A DNA stretch of 44,863 nt from a virus: positions 1 through 44,863 of the IMG/VR virus record IMGVR_UViG_3300012263_000119; one strand, given 5' to 3'. The notes under the pieces were generated by a model. The model was not told where the DNA came from. It searched no databases and worked only from the letters and a program-made list of their open reading frames with translations. Made by a program: the position numbers and the translations under genes. Below are positions 24,287 through 32,248 of the stretch, piece after piece (the stretch's first letter is position 1; each line of letters opens with the position of its first letter).

Positions 24287-25071
24287 ATGACAGAATCGCA
24301 CAGCTTATGCAGCAAAGTATGGCAATACGTAGTTTTCCTATTAAAGAAATAGTTAATGTTGTTGATGACTTTTCATTAACAAAACATGACGAGGTTAGTG
24401 TCTTTTCTAGTAACATATCTGAATATTTAAAACCGTACTGTGATTTAAGTGGATTTGAATATTTATATCCGTTAAACGGCATCACAGAAGGATTAAACTA
24501 CTGGATGACAGACGAAAAACGTGCAATACAGATTCGTAAAGGTGACTACGTATGGGTAAGTGGCCAGGAGACTGGCGACGTACATTATTGGACAAATCCG
24601 GCTAGCTTTAATGGAAATTATTGTAGCATTCCAACTGATAAACCTGTTGTACTTGATCTTGCATACTTGTTAAGCACAAGGGTAACCAACTTTAAAATAC
24701 CTGACAACGTCGAGAAGGTATTCTTTAGTTTTAGTAAATGTTTTGGCTTGCGTAACTACCGAATTGGCTATTACTGGAGTAGAACTCCAGATCGATGTTT
24801 AGAACCATTAAATGTAAATGCAAAATATTATAATTACTACAGCATGGGCCTAGGCGAAAGATTAATTGAAACTATACCGATTGACTTGGTTTATAACACT
24901 CTTAAGCCCTATCAAGATACAGTATGTACTGAATTAGATTTAATATCAAGTGATGTAATATGGTTAGCATCATCAGATAACCCAATATACAACAAATTTA
25001 AAAGAAATCAAACCAACCGGTTATGCATAGCCGACTTAATAAAGGAACAATACCTTGATAGCACCATATAA
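24283..25071 (+). CDS. Short fold-type I PLP-dependent enzyme
   Basis: This 262-aa protein starts MNDRIAQLMQQSMAIRS. 'YLYPLNGITEGLNYWM' resembles the cofactor-phosphate region of fold-type I aminotransferases. 'VFFSFSKCFGLRNYRIGYYW' holds the likely Schiff-base Lys152 followed by the Arg that binds PLP phosphate. The typical family length is 360-420, so large and small domain parts are missing and the protein stops soon after the active-site lysine region. It may be a minimal aminotransferase, lyase or racemase, or a partner of another subunit. It overlaps the desaturase by 4 bases and the dioxygenase by 17. Confidence 0.6.
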   Translation: MNDRIAQLMQQSMAIRSFPIKEIVNVVDDFSLTKHDEVSVFSSNISEYLKPYCDLSGFEYLYPLNGITEGLNYWMTDEKRAIQIRKGDYVWVSGQETGDVHYWTNPASFNGNYCSIPTDKPVVLDLAYLLSTRVTNFKIPDNVEKVFFSFSKCFGLRNYRIGYYWSRTPDRCLEPLNVNAKYYNYYSMGLGERLIETIPIDLVYNTLKPYQDTVCTELDLISSDVIWLASSDNPIYNKFKRNQTNRLCIADLIKEQYLDSTI

Positions 25072-25852
25072 AACTAGCGAGGACGTAACAACGTTATGCC
25101 CTAGTAAACTAGCACACACTATTCAAACAACTGGATTTGCATTATTTTATGACCAGAAACTGACCGAGCAGACATATGTTGACATAATGAAACAGTTTGG
25201 AGAGTGCGAAACTCCTAACTTGTTTATGAATTCAAAGAACCATCCTGAAATATTTCTAGTAACTGGAAAAAAAGACACCGATGGTAATAAGGTCGGTATG
25301 TTTGGTGACACCGAGCTAGGATGGCACAGTAACGGTAACAGCAGACATCAAATTGACAAGATATTAATTTCGTTATATTGTATAGAAGAAGATGTTAATA
25401 CCACATTGAGTGTCTGCAATACGAGCGACCCGTTCTACGATATGAGCAAAGACGAACAGGAGTATTGGAAAAGTATTAAGATTCGAATAAAATTTCAAAA
25501 TAACACCATGTATAATTTAGATGAAGGCGATCCTGAACTAGAATTCATGGAAAAGAATAAAGGTAGCATACGTGATTTAGTGGGTATACATCCTCATACT
25601 GGCAAATATTATTTTTACTTTCCGTATCACTTTATTGTAGGTGCATGGGAAGGAAAAACAAAAATCGATCATCGACAAATGATTGATAAGTTACAACCAA
25701 ACATATTTAAGTCTAGGCACATGTATCACCATATATTTAAAAAAGGTGATCTGCTTATGATGGATCAGTTTACTACATTGCATCGAAGAACTCCTGTTCT
25801 AGACAGAAACCGCTTACTCTGGAGGGTTGCTTGTGACTATCAGCACTGCTAA
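25055..25852 (+). CDS. TauD/TfdA-like dioxygenase with HxN instead of HxD
   Basis: This 265-aa protein starts at TTG 25055 with AAGGA 10 bases upstream. 'TGFALFYDQKLTEQ' near the N-terminus, 'ELGWHSNGNSRH' and 'GDLLMMDQFTTLHRRTPV' give the TauD/TfdA layout: proximal His91, distal His243, and Arg residues near the end for 2-oxoglutarate. The usual carboxylate ligand (HxD/E) is Asn93 here. That could weaken iron binding, change the reaction, or mean an inactive protein. It lies in a row of overlapping tailoring genes. Substrate unknown. Confidence 0.65.
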   Translation: MIAPYKTSEDVTTLCPSKLAHTIQTTGFALFYDQKLTEQTYVDIMKQFGECETPNLFMNSKNHPEIFLVTGKKDTDGNKVGMFGDTELGWHSNGNSRHQIDKILISLYCIEEDVNTTLSVCNTSDPFYDMSKDEQEYWKSIKIRIKFQNNTMYNLDEGDPELEFMEKNKGSIRDLVGIHPHTGKYYFYFPYHFIVGAWEGKTKIDHRQMIDKLQPNIFKSRHMYHHIFKKGDLLMMDQFTTLHRRTPVLDRNRLLWRVACDYQHC

Positions 25853-26378
25853 TCTTCATGAGCAATACCGTATTGCCGATATGTCATATTTGGACGGCCC
25901 TGATGCTAGTCCAATTTACAAGACGATGGCAGATATTATTAAATGCAACAAATTAACAAGTATAGTAGATGTTGGTTGCCGTGTTGGCACATTAAACAAG
26001 TTTTTAACAAATTACGAGTATAATTACTACGGATTTGATACCAGCAGAGAACCTATCGAAAAGGCAATGACAGTGTATCCAGAGCACCAATTTTGTGTTA
26101 GGTCGTGGAAATACTTAATTCGTCCTATGTTTGATGTTGATGTAGTTGTTTTTAGCAGTGTACTGATATACGATAATAAGCCACACGAGATGTTTAACCG
26201 TATATGTGACTTTTATAAACCCAAGCATGCAATAGTACACGAAGTAACCAACAGTAACACAGAAGATTTGCAGTATACAGACCTGGATTACTTTTCTAAA
26301 AATTATAAATGCAATATAATAAACTTAGATTTGAATATACAAGTAGGAAAAAGGACAATAATAGATGTTGAATACTAA
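25833..26378 (+). CDS. Class I SAM-dependent methyltransferase
   Basis: I chose GTG 25833 (MTISTANLHEQYRIAD) because GGAGGG lies 6 bases upstream; a TTG at 25827 would touch that site. The protein is 181 aa. 'TSIVDVGCRVGTLNKFL' is motif I for SAM binding, 'YNYYGFDTSREPIEKA' the acidic motif II, and 'VDVVVFSSVLIY' motif IV. The length fits a minimal methyltransferase domain with no added substrate domain. It probably methylates a small molecule or sugar of the cluster. It overlaps the dioxygenase by 20 bases and the next gene by 14. Confidence 0.65.
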   Translation: MTISTANLHEQYRIADMSYLDGPDASPIYKTMADIIKCNKLTSIVDVGCRVGTLNKFLTNYEYNYYGFDTSREPIEKAMTVYPEHQFCVRSWKYLIRPMFDVDVVVFSSVLIYDNKPHEMFNRICDFYKPKHAIVHEVTNSNTEDLQYTDLDYFSKNYKCNIINLDLNIQVGKRTIIDVEY

Positions 26379-27153
26379 TAACTTTAGAAAAACATACCAT
26401 AAGTTAGAATATGACGAACATAACATTCCTAATAGGCAATATTTAAACAATGATCCAGGAAATCCTGGGCCAGACAGGCCGAATTGGGAAGATCTCAGCT
26501 TACACAACGATTACGTTGGATATAGAGATATGGTTTGGACACCAATAGACTTACCGTATTTAGACATCAACCTTGCACGTATTGCACAGATCTACAACGA
26601 TCAACAAAAACAGAAAGATTTTTACAAAACTGAAAACGTAGGAACCTTGATGTTTTTAAAATCTAATAATTGTGGTACACCAGGAAGTAATCCCGAATGG
26701 TTTAACTGGGCTAGAGATGAATTTCCAGATCTTATTGAGTACGTAGAAGCATTGCCTTTTAAGAGTATTCATCAAATCTTTTTTGTACAAACACCTACTC
26801 CAATTCCTCCGCACTACGACGAAGAAAAACTCTTAGAAGGATTATTGCAAGCACAAGCCCCTAGTCATTTGCATTTTAGATGGAGTAATGTAACTGATTG
26901 GAAGAAAGAACATTTTTACATGAGTAAAGACAGCGGTGCTACTAGAATATTTCCAATGTTGCCGCCAGAAACAAATGCATTTGCGTACGACGGCGCAACA
27001 TTTGAGCACGGTGTCGACAAAGGATTTAGTTTCACTGATCGTGCGCAGCTTGTAATTCATGGCGTATATGATTTACCACTATGGCATGAACTACTAGAAA
27101 AGAGTTATCAAAGGTATAAAGAATATGCAATTACAACATCCCATTTTAATTAA
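26365..27153 (+). CDS. 2OG-Fe(II) oxygenase-like protein
   Basis: This 262-aa protein (ATG TTG start, AAGGA upstream) has a proline/asparagine-rich N-terminus. 'HQIFFVQTPTPIPPHYDEE' gives H150-x-D152, and 'YDGATFEHGVDKGFSFTDRAQ' gives the distal His216 with Arg227. 'QLVIHGVYDLP' closes the beta-helix. This is the HxD...H...R order of 2OG-Fe oxygenases, and similar proteins occur in marine T4-like phages. It overlaps the methyltransferase and the GNAT-like gene (29 bases). The substrate is unknown; a hydroxylase of the local pathway product is likely. Confidence 0.6.
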   Translation: MLNTNNFRKTYHKLEYDEHNIPNRQYLNNDPGNPGPDRPNWEDLSLHNDYVGYRDMVWTPIDLPYLDINLARIAQIYNDQQKQKDFYKTENVGTLMFLKSNNCGTPGSNPEWFNWARDEFPDLIEYVEALPFKSIHQIFFVQTPTPIPPHYDEEKLLEGLLQAQAPSHLHFRWSNVTDWKKEHFYMSKDSGATRIFPMLPPETNAFAYDGATFEHGVDKGFSFTDRAQLVIHGVYDLPLWHELLEKSYQRYKEYAITTSHFN

Positions 27154-27733
27154 GACTTACAGTGAGGATGTCGACAAACACAGGGATTTAATCTATCCTT
27201 TTATACGACAATCTCGGCTCGAAGGGAACAACAGTATTACCACCTCAAACTATAATCCTGACGACCCTGCCACGGAAACATGGATGTGCTTTGTTAATGA
27301 CAAGTTAATCAGTATTAGTGTAGTAGAACACAGTCATTATACCAATGACCCAAAAATATCTGCACGAGTGTGTCGATATCATATTTTAAAAGATTACAGG
27401 TTTACACATTGTGGATTGCGTATGGCCGATTATCAAATTGCGTGGGCAAGAAAAAAACAGTTTGAGATATTATATATTACACACGATGTTACCAAACGTG
27501 CTATAAATGCATTATACCAGCGTAAAAGAAGAATGACAGTTAACACATTTACCGAGTATACTAAAACCGAGTGGTATCAAACATTACAATTAGAAAGAGA
27601 CTTTTTGTTTAAAACGGGTAATATATTGCAGTATGTTTATAGTATACGACTGAATAATCCGTCTTACGTTTGGCAACCCAGCAGTGATTTTATAACAAGA
27701 GATTTTGATGCAAGTATTATTGAGCGCACCTAG
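27125..27733 (+). CDS. GNAT acetyltransferase-like protein
   Basis: This 202-aa protein starts MQLQHPILIKTYSEDVD. 'TWMCFVNDKLISISVVEHS' (beta2-beta3), 'KISARVCRYHILKDYRF' (beta4 and the start of the acetyl-CoA loop) and 'ILYITHDVTKRAINALYQ' (beta5 and the late helix) follow the order of the GNAT fold. The pyrophosphate-binding Q/RxxGxG/A loop is degenerate (YRFTHCGLRMA), so activity is uncertain. If active it would transfer an acyl group from CoA to an amine or hydroxyl. It overlaps the oxygenase and the sulfotransferase-like gene. Confidence 0.45.
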   Translation: MQLQHPILIKTYSEDVDKHRDLIYPFIRQSRLEGNNSITTSNYNPDDPATETWMCFVNDKLISISVVEHSHYTNDPKISARVCRYHILKDYRFTHCGLRMADYQIAWARKKQFEILYITHDVTKRAINALYQRKRRMTVNTFTEYTKTEWYQTLQLERDFLFKTGNILQYVYSIRLNNPSYVWQPSSDFITRDFDASIIERT

Positions 27734-28319
27734 AGCCGGATCGTCATATGCTTACGAATCAATTCACACATATAATTTAACATTACCAACCGTTAAATAC
27801 ATCGGTATTGAAGAATTCTTAGATCCAACAAAGACTTTGATGACGTTAGAACAAAAGATAAAATTTCTCGAAGATAAAAAGTTAGACGGAGTTGATTATA
27901 CATTCAAACATCATATAAACTATCTTGGTGACTATTACAACACGTGGTTTAAGAACTTCTACAAAGACGACAAGATCGTTATTTTAAAAAGAAGAGATAC
28001 GTGGAAATGGTTTTTAAGTTTTTTATTTCAAGATAGTACAAACTGGACAACAGCAGCCGTTATGAAAGCCGATGGCATGCCCAATCAACTAAATATCATT
28101 ACACGCACAAATCATGATTATAATAAGAGCTTAGAACAATTTTTTACAATCAAAGAACAACTAGATAGCGCTGTTGGTAGTGTACATTATTATGAAGATT
28201 TAGATACTGTAAGTAAAAAATACTACAAACTATCCGATTTTATAGATTACGAAAAATACTTTGACGATATAGAAGATATCAAGATTGTCTTTAACAAATG
28301 GAAACAAAATTATGAATAA
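27708..28319 (+). CDS. Sulfotransferase-like protein
   Basis: I chose ATG 27708 over the adjacent TTG; the protein is 203 aa (MQVLLSAPRAGSSYAYES). 'SAPRAGSSY' resembles the 5'-phosphosulfate (PSB) loop of sulfotransferases (PRSGST), and 'KIVILKRRDTWKWFLSFLF' the 3'-phosphate site with Arg and Ser. The protein is somewhat shorter than typical (250-300). It would move sulfate from PAPS to a sugar or lipid hydroxyl. It sits between GNAT-like and hydroxylase genes and overlaps both. Confidence 0.55.
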   Translation: MQVLLSAPRAGSSYAYESIHTYNLTLPTVKYIGIEEFLDPTKTLMTLEQKIKFLEDKKLDGVDYTFKHHINYLGDYYNTWFKNFYKDDKIVILKRRDTWKWFLSFLFQDSTNWTTAAVMKADGMPNQLNIITRTNHDYNKSLEQFFTIKEQLDSAVGSVHYYEDLDTVSKKYYKLSDFIDYEKYFDDIEDIKIVFNKWKQNYE

Positions 28320-28923
28320 ACATCAATTACCCAGTTTAGCAAACCTTGGTTTAAATATTGACCTAACTGAATTAAGAAAAGAATGTGATTTCCTGGCTGA
28401 CAAGTTTGTAGACGTGCGAACAGCCAACCCTGGACTGTGCATGAATCACGAAGACTTGGTTAAGGATGTTTATGACAACTTTGAACAAATTAACCTTACT
28501 ATGCCAAGTGAGGTTTTGCCACATGCTTCAAGCATCAAAGAGCGACTAAGACGCAGAGAAGAGCATCTTTACAACATCCCAACTGCCGAGTATACTAACA
28601 GCTATATACAGAGCGTTATACAGCAGTGTAAGGCGCCTGCTAGTCGTGTACGTATCACCAAACTTGCTCCAGGCAAAACTATACCATTTCACGTCGACTA
28701 CGATGTAAGTTATGCTGTGAGATGTATAGTACCTATCTATGGTGATAAACAAGCAGTAAATCTCTTTCGTCGTGACGACAAGCTTGAAGCATATAATCTT
28801 GAAAACGGCAATGCATACTTCTTAAACATTGGATATCCACATGCTGTGATCAACATGAGTAGTAGTCCTCGTATTGCACTAATGTTTAGCTTAGACGGCA
28901 CCTGCGATTTAGAGAACCTATGA
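28312..28923 (+). CDS. Aspartyl/asparaginyl beta-hydroxylase-like oxygenase (second copy type)
   Basis: I chose ATG 28312 (MNKHQLPSLANLGLNID), which overlaps the previous stop; the protein is 203 aa. 'APGKTIPFHVDYDVSYAVRC' gives H127-x-D129. 'NAYFLNIGYPHAVINMSS' gives the distal His177, with Arg187 after it. The layout matches the 22354 protein (HVD, then H, then R) with different flanking sequence. Family knowledge: AspH-like enzymes hydroxylate Asp, Asn or other beta carbons with 2-oxoglutarate. It overlaps the next gene by 4 bases. Confidence 0.62.
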   Translation: MNKHQLPSLANLGLNIDLTELRKECDFLADKFVDVRTANPGLCMNHEDLVKDVYDNFEQINLTMPSEVLPHASSIKERLRRREEHLYNIPTAEYTNSYIQSVIQQCKAPASRVRITKLAPGKTIPFHVDYDVSYAVRCIVPIYGDKQAVNLFRRDDKLEAYNLENGNAYFLNIGYPHAVINMSSSPRIALMFSLDGTCDLENL

Positions 28924-29594
28924 TTGAATTAGATATACCACTTGAAACTGTTGATGTCTTATACGCCCATGTTATAAATAATTTGGGCAATAGAACATTA
29001 GGAGAGTTTCCATTTTACACAAAAGTAAATTCAGATCTTCTAGAAACCGCATTTAAAAAACTATTAAATCTAAACACTGTTAGCACCGCCTACATCTATG
29101 CACATGATGAAACGATTCCTCTACACGTAGACAGATATAATTCAGAAGCTATATATAATCTAAATGTTCCTATATACGTATTAGACACCCAACAGAAATT
29201 TATTGTGTTTGATCAAGAGTTTGACCAATCAGGATGTGAGTGGCAAGTTAACGGTGTCGAACAAAAACGTCACACTTCTCTTCTTGAAAGTGATTTAGTT
29301 AGCAGTAAAAAAGATAACGATCATATCAAAAGTATTTGTTATACTGACCGTCGACCATGTGATACTGTTGGAGTTAATTATCTAACTGACCAGCCTGTCA
29401 ACGAAAGTATAAAGGACGATTTGCCGTTTGTACATAATTTTTATCACGGACTAACTGGAAGTTCATGGGTGCAAACTCCCGGGAAGGGATTGATCTTCAA
29501 AAGCAGTCAATTACACGGAACTGGAATTCAAACAAAATTCAAGATAGGGTGCGTGTTGATGCTGAAATCAAAAGATTGTCTACTGAATCAGTAA
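28920..29594 (+). CDS. 2OG-Fe oxygenase-like protein, convergent paralogue A
   Basis: This 224-aa protein starts MIELDIPLETVDVLYAHV. 'ETIPLHVDRYNSEA' gives H69-x-D71, 'NVPIYVLDTQQKFIVFDQ' the central strands, and 'GKGLIFKSSQLHGTG' the distal His199. The same blocks, in the same order, are found in the opposite-strand gene that meets it tail to tail: 'MIEIDLP', 'QKFIVFDQ', 'RPCDT', 'ELYHGLTG' and 'PGKALLF'. It is the last rightward gene in the window. A beta-helix oxygenase is the best reading; the arginine for 2-oxoglutarate is not obvious. Confidence 0.55.
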   Translation: MIELDIPLETVDVLYAHVINNLGNRTLGEFPFYTKVNSDLLETAFKKLLNLNTVSTAYIYAHDETIPLHVDRYNSEAIYNLNVPIYVLDTQQKFIVFDQEFDQSGCEWQVNGVEQKRHTSLLESDLVSSKKDNDHIKSICYTDRRPCDTVGVNYLTDQPVNESIKDDLPFVHNFYHGLTGSSWVQTPGKGLIFKSSQLHGTGIQTKFKIGCVLMLKSKDCLLNQ

Positions 29595-30189
29595 ACTGAA
29601 TAGTACATCCTATTTTACTAGAAGACATTCTTCCGGTGGCATGTATTCTATTTGCAGGAAATAACAATGCTTTTCCTGGTGTGTAATTCCATGCAATTCC
29701 TGTAAGTCCGTGATACAACTCTTTGGTATACGGTAAGAACTTATATAGGCCATTTGATACAGGGTTTCTAGTACATCCCTTAACTGAATTAGTATCGCAC
29801 GGTCTGCTTTTAATTGAAGAATCGTAATACATTTCTTTTAGTTCTTCGTTGGATTTATCGTCAAAAATATTATATATCCACGATATCTCAGAGTCTGACT
29901 CTACAGTTTGATCGAAAACAATAAACTTCTGTTCTACACTAGCATAGATAGGAATTAATAATATTGATTCTTTTTTAATACTAACATCGCTGTGTATTGC
30001 AAACGGCTGTGTATGATTAAATAAATTTCCATAATGGAAGCACGACGTGTCTATAAACTTGTCTGCAATACTTTTAATAGTTTCTTGCTCTTCGATTATA
30101 GACAAGTCTTTCATTACCGTCTTAACACCATTAGCGGATAAGTTAGTAAACGCTTCTAAAACACCATATGGTAAATCAATTTCAATCAC
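29539..30189 (-). CDS. 2OG-Fe oxygenase-like protein, convergent paralogue B
   Basis: This 216-aa protein starts at GTG 30189 (MIEIDLPYGVLEAFTN), 3 bases after the tail-fibre stop. 'QPFAIHSDVSIKK' gives H66-x-D68 and 'GKALLFPANRIHATG' the distal His183. It shares 'QKFIVFDQ', 'RPCDTNSV', 'YHGLTG' and 'PGKALLF' with the rightward gene at 28920, so the two are paralogues. Their 3' ends overlap by 56 bases on opposite strands, an odd arrangement. It is the final gene of the leftward transcript. Function is probably oxidation of the same kind of substrate as its partner. Confidence 0.55.
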   Translation of the reverse strand: MIEIDLPYGVLEAFTNLSANGVKTVMKDLSIIEEQETIKSIADKFIDTSCFHYGNLFNHTQPFAIHSDVSIKKESILLIPIYASVEQKFIVFDQTVESDSEISWIYNIFDDKSNEELKEMYYDSSIKSRPCDTNSVKGCTRNPVSNGLYKFLPYTKELYHGLTGIAWNYTPGKALLFPANRIHATGRMSSSKIGCTIQFTDSVDNLLISASTRTLS

Positions 30190-30192
30190 GAA

Positions 30193-31146
30193 TTATGCAG
30201 CAGTTCCGTCGTCGAGATTAATCCATGCACCTGCCTGATATCCCTGAAATCTGTCATCAGTTGTATTGTACACAACCATGCCGTTGACTGCTGTTAATGC
30301 ATTGCGAGCTGTGGTTGTAATACTTCCAAACTGGACATAAGACGAACTCGTAATTGAATCAGCAGCGACGCCTTCGCTAAACGCGCCTGCACCGTTGACA
30401 TCTAATTTTGTAGTTGGACTTTTCCCAACACCAAGACTTCCGCCCATATCGAAGTGAAGTTGTTTTGTAGTATCAAACACACCACCAGTTAAGTTAAATA
30501 TCTTGTAGCCGTCGCTGCCGCCCTGCATGTAAACGGTGGTCCCTAGACCACCTTGATCATTTCTTTCCCAACGCACTACTCCGTAAGCAGTTGGTACATT
30601 TGGATCAGCAATATCATCATCTAACTGATTTCTTATAAACCGTAATGCTGAGAAATCGTCAGTGTCTACTATTGTAACTCCGATTCCGTTACTGCATGTG
30701 AGTGCAGCATCGCCAAATATTTGATTTGTTGTAATAGAGCCGTTGTTTCCGTTAACAATGATCGTTGAATCATCAGAAAAAACTGATCCTACTACGTCGC
30801 CTATCAGTGAAGCAGTAACAACACCAGTTTGACCGTTAACGATGATCGTTGAATCATCAGAAAAAACTGATCCTACTACGTCGCCTACTAATGCTCCAAT
30901 AAACTGATCTGCTTGAACAATACCACTTATAATAATATTGCCTGTTCCGGCAATATTATTACTATTAAGATTTAAATTTTGGATTAACTTATCTGGAATT
31001 TGCGCACTGGAAACAAGTATGCCGCCGGGTGTGCTACCATCGCCTGCCCACAGCTCCTTGAAGTCTGTTGTGTAGACAAGTTCGCCGGCATCAAAGACAA
31101 TCGCTTCTCTTTCGGCGTCAGTTCCGCGTCTTAATCTCAGTGACAT
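30193..31146 (-). CDS. Phage tail-fibre protein
   Basis: This 317-aa protein begins MSLRLRRGTDAEREAIVFD and continues 'GELVYTTDFKELWAGDGST', the N-terminal attachment module common in tail fibres of T4-like marine phages. The middle is Gly/Asn/Ser-rich beta sequence with the duplicated 18-residue unit GDVVGSVFSDDSTIIVNG. The C-terminal part has 'MVVYNTTDDRFQGYQAGAW', a motif of fibre tips. It probably binds a host surface receptor. Its ribosome site lies in a hairpin together with a late-promoter motif (31156-31198), so late-only translation is likely. Confidence 0.75.
   Translation of the reverse strand: MSLRLRRGTDAEREAIVFDAGELVYTTDFKELWAGDGSTPGGILVSSAQIPDKLIQNLNLNSNNIAGTGNIIISGIVQADQFIGALVGDVVGSVFSDDSTIIVNGQTGVVTASLIGDVVGSVFSDDSTIIVNGNNGSITTNQIFGDAALTCSNGIGVTIVDTDDFSALRFIRNQLDDDIADPNVPTAYGVVRWERNDQGGLGTTVYMQGGSDGYKIFNLTGGVFDTTKQLHFDMGGSLGVGKSPTTKLDVNGAGAFSEGVAADSITSSSYVQFGSITTTARNALTAVNGMVVYNTTDDRFQGYQAGAWINLDDGTAA
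30749..30886 (-). repeat. Two 54-base direct repeats in the tail-fibre gene
   Basis: Segments 30749-30802 and 30833-30886 differ at one base (84-base period, in frame). Each encodes GDVVGSVFSDDSTIIVNG on the minus strand. They add one beta-repeat to the fibre shaft and could change its length by slippage or recombination. Confidence 0.9.
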
Positions 31147-31155
31147 ATTGTATTT

Positions 31156-31198
31156 CTCCTAGGTGATATTATAGTTACATATATTTATCACCTAGGAG
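31156..31198 (-). promoter_or_regulatory. Hairpin hiding the tail-fibre ribosome site, with a late promoter inside
   Basis: The 13-base arms CTCCTAGGTGATA (31156-31168) and TATCACCTAGGAG (31186-31198) are perfect inverted repeats with a 17-base loop. On the leftward transcript the downstream arm contains AGGAG, the ribosome site 9 bases before ATG 31146. GATAAATA (31189 to 31182, minus strand) overlaps the loop. A late transcript starting about 31175 would lack the upstream arm and leave the ribosome site free; read-through transcripts would fold it away. This is the layout of the T4 lysozyme gene e. Confidence 0.65.
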
Positions 31199-31203
31199 GA
31201 ATA

Positions 31204-31521
31204 TTATTTATTTAATTTAAGAAATCTAAAAACTCTGCTTGTTAGATATTTTTTAACACGTTCCATGTCTAGTCGAAAGTCAATTGCTTCAATATAAGGA
31301 TTGTATTCCTCAAATAGTTTGTCGAGGCTATCCTCAATTTGTTCAATAGGTTGATTCTGGCGACTATCTTTAAGATCAATATCCCACTTTGTACCGTCTT
31401 CGAACGTAAGAACAATTTTATCCAAGTATTCCAGAGGAAGATATTCCATGTCAATAGAGTCAAAAATTGGATCCCAATAATCATCTCCTTTAACTGTTAC
31501 CTTTTTAGATTTTTTAGGCAC
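31204..31521 (-). CDS. Conserved hypothetical phage protein
   Basis: This 105-aa protein (MPKKSKKVTVKGDDYWDP) has a basic N-terminus and an acidic, helical rest: 'ISxDMEYLPLEYLDK'-like region, 'LTFEDGTKWDIDLKD', and a C-terminal 'KKYLTSRVFRFLKLNK'. No enzymatic motif was recognised. It overlaps the upstream gene by 8 bases and is followed by the hairpin before the tail-fibre gene. I have the impression of similar small proteins in T4-like marine phages. Confidence 0.5.
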   Translation of the reverse strand: MPKKSKKVTVKGDDYWDPIFDSIDMEYLPLEYLDKIVLTFEDGTKWDIDLKDSRQNQPIEQIEDSLDKLFEEYNPYIEAIDFRLDMERVKKYLTSRVFRFLKLNK

Positions 31522-32248
31522 GCGATATATTCTTTGCGGCTGGCTTTTTTACTGGCGCGCGCCGTTTAACTGCGGCTGGTTTGTCTGCCGGTGCAATTGT
31601 ATCAGCTTGCTTTCTAAGTGATTGTGCTTCTTTGAACATTGCATCTGCGTGACTTCGCAGTTGTACAGCTAATTCAGCATTGGTTAGCGGTGCAACTTCG
31701 GTGGGTTCCATTGCAGCTTCATCTGTGGGCATCTTATTAGCAACTGCAAGATTCATTGCGTGGACAATTGGATCATCACTAGTAACCGCCGTTGCAGCCA
31801 ACTCTTCTTCGGCTAGTAATCTTTTTTTCTCAGCGACGCGTCTAACTTCTTCACTGATAACTGGCTTAATTGCCAAGTCTTCGATTGCAACACCTTTTTG
31901 TTTTGCAATGATCTCGTTGAGCTCATCGAGCCCAATTGAGCTGTATGTGTCCGGAGTCATTTCAATTTCGTTGGTTGCAACCTTTCGTAGTTGTCCAGTT
32001 GCATGTAATGCAGCCAGCATATTTCTGCCATCGGGCATAACTGTTCGATACATTGCATCTGCCAATTCGTGCGCTAGCTGTCCCGAAGCTGATTCAACTA
32101 GTTTAATCAGCGCATCATGTTCGTCTGCTGGCAACGACTCTGTTAACACCACTAGCGCATATGTCGGCGCATCTGGCACAGTTCTATATGCAACAATCGC
32201 GCGCCGCTTGTTCTTCTTTAATCTTCCGATATGTTTTAGACTAGCCAT
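31514..32248 (-). CDS. Conserved phage protein with Ala-rich tail
   Basis: This 244-aa protein starts MASLKHIGRLKKNKRRAIVA. The N-terminal part ('AYRTVPDAPTYALVVLTESL', 'RTVMPDGRNMLAALHATG') matches a family I recall from T4-like marine phages without a known function. The middle is helical and acidic. The C-terminal 70 residues are Ala/Lys-rich with a basic end (KRRAPVKKPAAK), as in nucleic-acid-binding tails. It shares a base with the preceding gene and overlaps the following one. A virion-associated or DNA-binding role is possible but unproven. Confidence 0.55.
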   Translation of the reverse strand: MASLKHIGRLKKNKRRAIVAYRTVPDAPTYALVVLTESLPADEHDALIKLVESASGQLAHELADAMYRTVMPDGRNMLAALHATGQLRKVATNEIEMTPDTYSSIGLDELNEIIAKQKGVAIEDLAIKPVISEEVRRVAEKKRLLAEEELAATAVTSDDPIVHAMNLAVANKMPTDEAAMEPTEVAPLTNAELAVQLRSHADAMFKEAQSLRKQADTIAPADKPAAVKRRAPVKKPAAKNISRA

